Assembly (NCBI GenBank): GCA_024235695.1
Contig: JACKLX010000020.1
Coordinates: 1 to 64,000 of the forward strand
Direction: 5' to 3'
Length of the DNA stretch: 64,000 nt
From: Accumulibacter sp.
Lineage (GTDB): Bacteria; Pseudomonadota; Gammaproteobacteria; Burkholderiales; Rhodocyclaceae
The notes under the pieces are model-generated. The model was not told the DNA's origin. It saw nothing but the letters and a program-made list of their open reading frames with translations, and did no database searches. This document shows, one piece after another, positions 39,126 through 46,077 of this stretch. The stretch's first letter is position 1, and each line of letters starts with the position of its first letter. A program made the position numbers and the translations under genes.

Positions 39126-40430
39126 TCAGGCGCCGATCGCCTGCAGTGACGCGTCGATGATGTCCAGGCCTTCATCGAGCAGCGCCTGCGGGATGGTCAG
39201 CGGGATCATCACCCGCAGTACATTACCGTGCGCGCCGCACAACAGCAACAGCAAACCACGTCTGGCCGCCTCGTTCTTCAGCGCGGTGGCCATGTCTGCC
39301 GCTGGCTGCCGGGCATCACCGTTGCGGCAGAACTCGACCGCCGTCATCGCCCCGAGGCCACGCACGTCAACGATGCTCGAATACGTCTTCTGCATGCTTG
39401 CGAAGCGGCGCCGCATGTGCTCGCCGAGAGCTTCCGAGCGGGCGCACAGCTTTTCCTCTTCGATCACGTCGAGAACCGCCAGCGCGCCGGCCACCGCCAC
39501 CGGGCTGCCGGCGTAAGTCGAACCGAGACCGCCGACTTCCGCGGCGTCCATGATCGGCGCCTTGCCAACGATGGCGGCAACCGGCAGCCCGCCACCAAGA
39601 CCCTTGGCCAGGGTGATGATGTCAGGCTCGACACCATAGTGTTCGGTCGCGAACAACTTGCCGCAACGGGCGATGCCGCTCTGCACTTCGTCGGCGACCA
39701 GCAGGATCCCGTGCGCGTCGCAAAGCGTCCGCAGGCGGCGCAGGAAGGTCAGCGGCGCCGGCAGGTAACCGCCCTCACCCTGCACCGGCTCGATGACGAT
39801 GGCGCCGACCTGCGACGCTTCGATGCTGCAGGCAAACAGGCGCTCGATCGCCGTCATCGAGTCGTCTTCCGAGACGCCGTGCAGCGCACTCGGGAACGGC
39901 ACGTGAAATATCCCGGCGGGAAACGGCCCGAACTTGATCTTGTACGGCGCCACCTTGCCGGTCAGAGCCAGACCGAACATGGTGCGGCCATGGAAACCGC
40001 CGCCAAAGGCAATCACGCCGGTCCGCCCGGTCGCCGCGCGGGCGATCTTGACGGCGTTCTCGACGGCTTCCGCGCCGGTATTGACCAGGAAGGATTTCTT
40101 CGGCGTCGTTCCCGGCGCGGCGGCGTTGAGCCGCTCGCACAACTCGACGTACGATTCGTAGGCCACCACCTGAAAGCAGGTATGCGTGAATGCTGCCAGC
40201 TGCCGAGCTGCGGCAGCAACCACCCGGGGATGGCAGTGGCCGGTATTGACCACCGCGATGCCGGCACAGAAGTCGATCCAGCGACGGCCTTCGACGTCCC
40301 AGATTTCGGCGTTTTCGGCTCGTTCAGCAAACAAGGCATGTCCCTGGCCGACACCTCTGGGCAACGCCGCCTGGCGCCTGGCCATCAAGCTGGCATTGGT
40401 TTGCCGGGTCGCTTCGTCAGCTGCGTTCAT
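39126..40430 (-). CDS. Class III aminotransferase (4-aminobutyrate/omega-amino acid type)
   Basis: 434 residues. Motifs: DVEGRRWIDFCAGIAVVNTGH near 45-65, LVNTGAEAVENAVKIAR at 115-131, FHGRTMFGLALTG at 147-159, Asp247 in LVADEVQSG and the PLP lysine K276 in ITLAKGLGGG. It closely resembles GabT-type enzymes that transfer an omega-amino group to 2-oxoglutarate. The ATG at 40430 follows GGAGAAGG; the longer open frame to 40637 lacks a ribosome-binding site and crosses the divergent promoter. First gene of the amine cluster, opposite a MocR regulator. Confidence 0.9.
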   Translation of the reverse strand: MNAADEATRQTNASLMARRQAALPRGVGQGHALFAERAENAEIWDVEGRRWIDFCAGIAVVNTGHCHPRVVAAAARQLAAFTHTCFQVVAYESYVELCERLNAAAPGTTPKKSFLVNTGAEAVENAVKIARAATGRTGVIAFGGGFHGRTMFGLALTGKVAPYKIKFGPFPAGIFHVPFPSALHGVSEDDSMTAIERLFACSIEASQVGAIVIEPVQGEGGYLPAPLTFLRRLRTLCDAHGILLVADEVQSGIARCGKLFATEHYGVEPDIITLAKGLGGGLPVAAIVGKAPIMDAAEVGGLGSTYAGSPVAVAGALAVLDVIEEEKLCARSEALGEHMRRRFASMQKTYSSIVDVRGLGAMTAVEFCRNGDARQPAADMATALKNEAARRGLLLLLCGAHGNVLRVMIPLTIPQALLDEGLDIIDASLQAIGA

Positions 40431-40660
40431 GTCCTTCTCCTGTGCTGTTGGCCCGCTGGCGCAGTTGATCGCAGCAATCCAGACAGGCCTGATTTCGGGA
40501 TGATCGCCAATCCCGTCGCTGCACCGCCTCGTCACCGACCCGCGGCACCGTCGCCAGCGGTCGCCACCATGCACCATCTTGGGTTGACTGTACGCGCAAG
40601 AGCGGCACACAATCGGACCAATTCTTGACGCGAACATGATACCAATCGCCCCCGGTCGCT
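40431..40660. promoter_or_regulatory. Divergent control region between the aminotransferase operon and the MocR regulator
   Basis: Two direct copies of ACCAAT (40617-40622 and 40641-40646) lie 24 bases apart; the second sits in ATACCAAT, close to the ATACCA element bound by GabR. On the plus strand TTGACT (40584-40589), an 18-base spacer and CACAAT (40608-40613) could form a promoter for the regulator, whose ATG is at 40661. MocR proteins generally bind direct repeats in such shared regions. The repeats are read directly; their role is inferred. Confidence 0.45.
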
Positions 40661-42193
40661 ATGGACAAGTCCTTGTGCATGGAGCTCATTCGACAGCGCT
40701 TCGAAGGCGAGCCGAGTGGATCGCGAAAACAGACCGCCCTTTACCTCGCCATCCGGCGCCTGATCCTTGACGGGGAATTGCGACCGGGTAGTCCGCTGCC
40801 GCCGACGCGCCAACTGACGTCCGAACTCGGCCTGAGCCGCAGCACTCTGGTACGCGTCTATGAGCAGCTACTGGTCGAGGGGTATCTACAGAGCCGTGGT
40901 GGCTCCGGCACGATGGTGTCCGAAGCGCTGCCGGTCGCGGCGGCCAGCCACGCGCCGCGCGGCCGCCTGTCGGGACACGGCACCAGCCTGTCACGGCGTG
41001 GCGTCGACATCGCGCAGCATGCCAACAGCAACCCGATACAGGGCGGCGCCTTCGTGCCCGGCATGCCCGACGTCGGGCTGTTTCCCTTCGAGACCTGGCG
41101 ACGGCTGCTGTCCAAACACCTTCGCTTCGAGCAGCGCCACCTCGCTCGTTACAGCCACGGCGGCTATGGCCCGCTGAAGGCGGTCCTCGCCGACTACCTG
41201 CGCGCCGCACGCATGATGACGTGTTCGCCACGGCAGATCCTGATCCTCAACGGTTCCCATCAAGCGATCGATCTGTGCGCACGAATGCTCTGCGACGACG
41301 GCGATCGGGTGTGGATGGAGGACCCCGGCTACTGGGGCGCGAGCAACGTGTTGCGCGCCAATGGTCTGCGTATCGACCCGATTCCGGTGGACGACCAGGG
41401 CATCTCGCTGCCGGCGCCCGACCCGGCATCGCCACCGCGCCTGATCTTCGTCACCCCGTCGAGCCAGTACCCCACCGGCGTGGTGATGTCACTGAGCCGC
41501 CGCATGCAGCTGCTGGAACTGGCCACGACGCACAACGCCTGGGTAATCGAGGACGACTACGACAACGAGATCCGCTATCACCCATACACCATCGGATCGC
41601 TGTTCGGACAGGCACGATCACCCCGGGTCATCCATCTCGGCACCTTCAGCAAGACGATGTTTCCCGGCCTGCGCCTCGCCTACCTGGTGGTCCCCGAACA
41701 CCTCGCCGAAGCCTTTGCCATCGGCAACGCCGAGCTCTACCGTGAAGGACGGATGATCGAACAGGCGGCGCTCGCCGACTTCATCGACGAAGGACACCTG
41801 AGCAGCCATCTGCGGCGTGTGCGCATCATCTATCAGGAACGCCGCAACGCGCTGCGCCGGGCGATCGAATCACGCCTCGGCAACCTGGTGAGCACCACTG
41901 GCGGCCTTGCCGGCCTGCACCTGCCCTACTTCTTCAACCAGCCGCTGGACGACGTCGCTCTCTCGCAGGAAGTGCTCGACGCCGGCATGGTGTTGCGGCC
42001 GCTCTCGATGTATTACGCCGACGCCCGGCGCAGTCGCTCGGGGATGTTGCTCGGCTTTGCCGCGGTTGACGCAGCCAGCATCGAAGCGGCCGCCGACCGC
42101 TTGTGCCGCATCGTCGAACGCCGGCTCGCGCGCGAGCAATGCGAGGTGCGGCAGCGTCCAGGCCTGGACCGCGCCTCCGCAGAACGGCCATGA
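40661..42193 (+). CDS. MocR/GabR-type PLP-dependent transcriptional regulator
   Basis: 510 residues. The N-terminal GntR winged helix (about 24-90) has PLPPTRQLTSELGLSRSTLVRVYEQLLVEGYL. The C-terminal aminotransferase-like domain has LILNGSHQAIDLCARML near 194, VTPSSQYPTGVVMS, IEDDYDNEIRY near 297 and the PLP-binding lysine K331 in GTFSKTMFPGLR. It probably senses an amine or amino acid as a PLP adduct and controls the divergent amine cluster. It is the only rightward gene between 1 and 49143. ATG at 40661; a second Met six codons later is possible. Confidence 0.92.
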   Translation: MDKSLCMELIRQRFEGEPSGSRKQTALYLAIRRLILDGELRPGSPLPPTRQLTSELGLSRSTLVRVYEQLLVEGYLQSRGGSGTMVSEALPVAAASHAPRGRLSGHGTSLSRRGVDIAQHANSNPIQGGAFVPGMPDVGLFPFETWRRLLSKHLRFEQRHLARYSHGGYGPLKAVLADYLRAARMMTCSPRQILILNGSHQAIDLCARMLCDDGDRVWMEDPGYWGASNVLRANGLRIDPIPVDDQGISLPAPDPASPPRLIFVTPSSQYPTGVVMSLSRRMQLLELATTHNAWVIEDDYDNEIRYHPYTIGSLFGQARSPRVIHLGTFSKTMFPGLRLAYLVVPEHLAEAFAIGNAELYREGRMIEQAALADFIDEGHLSSHLRRVRIIYQERRNALRRAIESRLGNLVSTTGGLAGLHLPYFFNQPLDDVALSQEVLDAGMVLRPLSMYYADARRSRSGMLLGFAAVDAASIEAAADRLCRIVERRLAREQCEVRQRPGLDRASAERP

Positions 42194-42494
42194 CTCGTCG
42201 CGACATCCGCGATAACGAAAGCGATGACCGCTTCGCGCACGTGCCATGTGCTTTCCGGCCTGCCAAACAGCGATTCAGAATCGGTCCGCTGCCGTTCCTT
42301 GACCTGTCATTCGCGATTTTCAGGTGACGGCAGGTCGTCGGCTGGAGCGACCATTGGCGCCACCCTGCGTGGACGACCGGCAGGCGCCGATAACGGCCAT
42401 TGAAGGTGGGGAATGGCAACACAGCGTGTCGACCTCGACAGGCAACTTCCCCAGCCGCCTCGGCATCGACTCCCGCGGCTGCAAGAGCGGCGCC
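42194..42494. other. 301-base gap after the MocR gene
   Basis: I see no credible gene, terminator hairpin or repeat. It separates the amine cluster from the stress island and may mark the island boundary. Confidence 0.4.
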
Positions 42495-42788
42495 TTAGGG
42501 TCGACAGCCGGCTGAGGACGTTACAGCAGGGTTTCGTTCTCCGGCATAGGCCCAGTTGAGATAGGCAAGCCGCAAGCGGATCAGGTCGCGCTGCGCGGCC
42601 TGATCGCCGCGCGACGCACGACTGAAAAGCGCCTGAAAGCACTCCTCGCTGGCATCGGCGATATCGGCCGGCGCGGTCGACTCCGGCAGACCGACGATTT
42701 CATTGAGCCGAGGAATCCCGTCTACCATCGCCAGCCCCGGCTTGACCGGTTGCGGCGTACCAGGCGGCTTGCCGGGGGAGGCTGACAC
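42495..42788 (-). CDS. Small hypothetical protein, possibly the displaced C-terminus of the upstream gene
   Basis: 97 residues from a GTG at 42788 (VSASPGKPPGTPQPVKPGL...), with a plausible helical C-terminus (FQALFSRASRGDQAAQRDLIRLRLAYLNWAY). No ribosome-binding site stands out. It overlaps the upstream gene by 89 bases in another frame, and the two proteins share the junction at GVGKRVS, so a frameshift in a single original gene is likely. I do not recognise a family. Confidence 0.5.
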   Translation of the reverse strand: MSASPGKPPGTPQPVKPGLAMVDGIPRLNEIVGLPESTAPADIADASEECFQALFSRASRGDQAAQRDLIRLRLAYLNWAYAGERNPAVTSSAGCRP

Positions 42789-43164
42789 GCTTGCCGACGC
42801 CTGCCAGAGCCACCGCCATTTTCAGCGGTTCGTCGTGCATGGCCAGCAGCAGCAACAAACCGGTGCGCAGCAGTTCGCCTATCTTGGCGCTGCGGTCCAA
42901 TGTCTCCGGGCGTTGCTTGCGCGCGCCGAGTTGGGCATGTTCGTCGCCCGTCAGCGTGCAACGCCGTGACTCCGGCTTCTGCCTCTTTGCCTTTGTTGCC
43001 TTCGCCCCGGCTGGCTTTGGCGGACTGGTCATGCCGGAAATTTCCGCATTCGGCCTTGCCGCCAGCGCCTTGGCCAGCCGTATGCGCCGGATCGCCGTGA
43101 TCCCCGGTTCGGCGGCGGTGGAAACAAGCGTTTTGGCCGGCGCCTCGGGGTTTGCTTCTGGCAT
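42700..43164 (-). CDS. Hypothetical basic protein, first gene after an island promoter
   Basis: 154 residues with a Pro/Ala/Lys-rich N-terminus (basic, probably disordered to about 70), then a folded-looking segment TLTGDEHAQLGARKQRPETL and SAKIGELLRTGLLLLLAMHDEP. This resembles small betaproteobacterial proteins of unknown function with an ELLRAGL-type helix. GAGGAG lies six bases before the ATG. It is the first gene after the tandem-dyad promoter at 43300-43367. Its C-terminus after GVGKRVS may be out of frame (see the overlapping downstream gene). Confidence 0.6.
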   Translation of the reverse strand: MPEANPEAPAKTLVSTAAEPGITAIRRIRLAKALAARPNAEISGMTSPPKPAGAKATKAKRQKPESRRCTLTGDEHAQLGARKQRPETLDRSAKIGELLRTGLLLLLAMHDEPLKMAVALAGVGKRVSLPRQAAWYAATGQAGAGDGRRDSSAQ

Positions 43165-43299
43165 TCATGTCTCCTCGGATCTGTCTTTTGTCGGCCAACC
43201 GGCTAGTCCGGGGCTGCCACGCAGCGATGAACGCGCACAATCGAGCCGGCAGTCAAGCCAGCCCGGAGGCCAAAGCTGTCCGCAGCGGACAATGGTGCG

Positions 43300-43367
43300 A
43301 TCTTATTCAGACAGGCCCGATTTGAAAATGCCCGCCGAGGAGTATTCGGACTACCGGCTTTCGGGTA
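43300..43367 (-). promoter_or_regulatory. Tandem NarL-type dyad promoter 1 (drives the hypothetical pair leftward)
   Basis: Read on the minus strand: distal dyad TACC-N8-GGTA (43352-43367), four bases, proximal dyad GAATAC-N10-GCATTT (43326-43347), -35 TTTTCA (43323-43328) overlapping the proximal dyad by three bases, a 17-base spacer and -10 TAAGAT (43300-43305). The dyads are 23 bp apart. The distal-facing proximal half-site TACTCCT fits the NarL heptamer TACYYMT exactly. The predicted leader to the ATG at 43164 is about 130 bases. Confidence 0.7.
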
Positions 43368-43400
43368 AGCCGGGTGTTGGCTGCCGATGGCGGCAGCCGG

Positions 43401-44045
43401 TCAGGGTATTACCAGCCCGGTGCGAACTGCGTAGCGGGTCAATTCCACGACGTTATGCAGTTCCAGCTTGCGCATCAGGTTGCGCCGATGTACATCCACC
43501 GTGCTCGGTGCAATATGCAACTCGGCGGCGATGTCGGGCGCGCTCTTGCCTTCGGCCAGCAGCGTCGCCACCTGCACTTCGCGTCGCGACAGGACGCGGC
43601 TATCGGCCTGCCCTGCTGCGCCACCCCGCTCGCGCAGGCCGTCTGCGATCAGGGCGGCCACCTCGGAGCACAGATAGCTGCGCCCGGCCACCACGTTGCG
43701 TATGCCCTGCTTCAACTCGGCGCCGGCAGCCGATTTCGCGATATAGCCGCTGGCGCCGATATCGAGCATCTGCTGGATGATGCGTCGGTCGAGATAGGTG
43801 GACAAGGCCAGCACCTTGATTTCGGGCCGCCGGGCAAGCAGGCGCCGCGTGGTTTCGATGCCCGACAGGCCGGGCATGGCGACATCCATCACCACCACCG
43901 CGGGCGACAGTTCCCCGGCCAGGCGTAACGCCGTCTCGCCATCGCCGACTGCCGCCACCACTTCGATCCCATCGTCCTGCTCGAGGACGGTGCGCAGGGC
44001 GTCGCGCACCATCCTATGGTCATCGACAAGCATTATTCGGATCAT
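43401..44045 (-). CDS. NarL/LuxR-type response regulator
   Basis: 214 residues. Receiver domain with VDDH at 7-10, phospho-acceptor Asp54 in VVMDVAMPG and Lys104-region IAKSAAG. The C-terminal LuxR/GerE helix-turn-helix (about 148-210) has LSRREVQVATLLAEGKSAPDIAAELHIAPSTVDVHRRNLMRKL. It pairs with the HisKA_3 kinase encoded immediately upstream (26-base overlap). As the only NarL-type DNA-binding regulator in the island, it is the natural candidate to bind the TAC-N10-GTA dyads found before five island operons. Confidence 0.94.
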   Translation of the reverse strand: MIRIMLVDDHRMVRDALRTVLEQDDGIEVVAAVGDGETALRLAGELSPAVVVMDVAMPGLSGIETTRRLLARRPEIKVLALSTYLDRRIIQQMLDIGASGYIAKSAAGAELKQGIRNVVAGRSYLCSEVAALIADGLRERGGAAGQADSRVLSRREVQVATLLAEGKSAPDIAAELHIAPSTVDVHRRNLMRKLELHNVVELTRYAVRTGLVIP

Positions 44046-46077
44046 CGCAGATCTCCTTTCCGTTCAAGATGCGGGGCACGCTGACGGTAACCGTGGTGCC
44101 ATTGCCGGGGCTGCTGTCGACTTCGATTTCGCCGCCGAGATTGGTGATCCGTTCATAGATCGAGCGCAGGCCGAAGCTATGGTGCCCGCACCATTCGCCG
44201 AAGTGTTCGGCCGGATCGAAGCCGCAGCCCGCATCGCTCACCACGATCACCAGGCGGGCACCGTCGCAGACGCAGGTCAGGCTGGCATTGTTCACCCCGG
44301 CATGCTTGGCGACGTTGATCAGCAGTTCCCGCGCCGAGCGGTAGAGTACCGCCTGAATTTCATCGCCCAGGCGCTTGCCGCAGGGATCGAAATCGACATG
44401 CACCGCCAGGCCGTAAACCCGCTGCATTTCGTCGCCCAGCCATTCCAGAGCGGCTGCCAGGCCCAGCCTCTGCAGGACCGGCGGACTCAGTTGCGCGGTA
44501 ATGTCGCGCGCCGCGCGGTCGGCCTGCTCCACCAGGTCCACCACCTGTGCGATCTCGGCCGGTTGCGTGGCGCCGGGCAGCGAGGTCAGCTTGATCTTGA
44601 TCACGGCCAGCAACTGGCCGAGGTTGTCGTGCAGGTCCTCCGCCAGCATGCGTCGCTCGCGCTCTTCGGTCATGGTCAACTGGGCAGAGAGTCTGCGCAC
44701 CTGCGTGGTACGTTCGAGAACCTTGGCTTCCAGGCTCGCGGCCAGTTCGACCAGCTTCTCCTCGGCCTGCCGGCGCCGGGTGATATCCACCATGATCCCG
44801 CGCAGCCAGCGCGGCGCACCCTTCTCCTCAATCACCGTAACGACGTCGTGCAGCCAGACCGTGCGTCCGTCGTCCGCGATGAAGCGATATTCGAAGTCGT
44901 GGGCTGCCAGGTCCCGCGTGCCGGACTGGCGATATTCCGGCGCCCACTCCCTGTCGAGCGGGTGCAGGTGTTGCGTCCAGAAACCCGGCTGCAGCCACTC
45001 GGCGATCGGGTAGCCCAGCAGACGCTCCGCCTGCCTGCTGACGAAGGTGAAGTCGAAGGTCAGCGCGTCGGCTTCCCAGACGATGCCGTCGGTGGTGTTG
45101 ACGATGTCGCGGATGTGTTGCCGGGCCTTCTCGAGAGACTCTTCCGTCCGCCTCTGCAGGGTGACATCGCGATCGACGCCGCGGTAACCCACCAGCCTTC
45201 CCGCCGCATCGCGGATCGGTGTGCCGCTGCTCAGCGTGTCATGCTGACCGCCTGCCGAGTCGACGACGATGTTGTACAGGTCGCGAAAGGATTCCTCGCG
45301 CCCGACGATGCCTGCAAAGGCCTCGCCCACGCGCAGCGCTTCGTCGGGAGGCATCAGGTCAAAGGCCGTCTTGCCGATGATTCCGTCCGGCGCATAGCCG
45401 AGCAGCGCCCGCACGCTCTCCGAAGCGTAGGTATAGCGTCCTTCGGTATCCACTTCCCAGATCCAGTCCGCGGATATGTCGGCCACGTCGCGAAAGCGCC
45501 GCTCGGAGTCACGCAGGGCGCGCTCCACCAATTTTTGCGCCGTGACATCGACCACCACGGCACGGCAGTCCTGCAGGTCGGGGGAGAGCGTTGCGCTGAT
45601 CCGCACCATCCGCGACACGCCGTCGATCGCCAGTTCGAGGTCGCTATCCTGCCCTGGTTGACCCGCAAAGGCGGCCTTCAGGAAGTCGCCAAAAGCCGCT
45701 CGCGAAGCCTCGGCCACGAAGACGGCGAATCGGCAGCCGATCAGCCGGCCGCGCTCCAGTCCGAGCAGTCGTGCGCCGGCCAGGTTGACCCGGGAAATCG
45801 CGCCGTCGCGCCCGAGGGTGAAAAAGCCGACCGGCGAAAAGTCATAGAAATCGGCAAAATGTTCCATCGCCGCTTCCACCTCGGCGCGCACCTGGCGCAG
45901 CTCCTCGTTCTGCAACTCCAGCTCGATCTGGTGCACCTCCAGCTCATGCAGCAGGCGCTCCCTGTCCTCCGCCGCGACCGGGGACGCGCCGTCCGGCGTC
46001 GCGGTTTGCAGCAGTGCCTCGGCGCGCCGGCGCAGTGGCGCGGTGTCACCGTCGTCGCGGGGTGCAGGCGTTTTCAC
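44020..46077 (-). CDS. PAS-domain sensor histidine kinase (HisKA_3/NarX-UhpB class)
   Basis: 685 residues without obvious membrane helices, so probably cytosolic. An N-terminal coiled coil (ELEVHQIELELQNEELRQVRAEVE) is followed by three PAS/PAC units (roughly 70-190, 190-320 and 320-450). The HisKA_3 phospho-acceptor is EDLHDNLGQLLAVIKIKL near 535, and the HATPase_c domain has NVAKHAGVNNA (N box), VSDAGCGFDP (G1) and GLRSIYERITNLGG (G2). PAS domains could sense redox state, oxygen or a ligand, but no haem motif is certain. Its ATG overlaps the CheB/CheR gene by four bases. Confidence 0.92.
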   Translation of the reverse strand: MKTPAPRDDGDTAPLRRRAEALLQTATPDGASPVAAEDRERLLHELEVHQIELELQNEELRQVRAEVEAAMEHFADFYDFSPVGFFTLGRDGAISRVNLAGARLLGLERGRLIGCRFAVFVAEASRAAFGDFLKAAFAGQPGQDSDLELAIDGVSRMVRISATLSPDLQDCRAVVVDVTAQKLVERALRDSERRFRDVADISADWIWEVDTEGRYTYASESVRALLGYAPDGIIGKTAFDLMPPDEALRVGEAFAGIVGREESFRDLYNIVVDSAGGQHDTLSSGTPIRDAAGRLVGYRGVDRDVTLQRRTEESLEKARQHIRDIVNTTDGIVWEADALTFDFTFVSRQAERLLGYPIAEWLQPGFWTQHLHPLDREWAPEYRQSGTRDLAAHDFEYRFIADDGRTVWLHDVVTVIEEKGAPRWLRGIMVDITRRRQAEEKLVELAASLEAKVLERTTQVRRLSAQLTMTEERERRMLAEDLHDNLGQLLAVIKIKLTSLPGATQPAEIAQVVDLVEQADRAARDITAQLSPPVLQRLGLAAALEWLGDEMQRVYGLAVHVDFDPCGKRLGDEIQAVLYRSARELLINVAKHAGVNNASLTCVCDGARLVIVVSDAGCGFDPAEHFGEWCGHHSFGLRSIYERITNLGGEIEVDSSPGNGTTVTVSVPRILNGKEICDDPNNACR

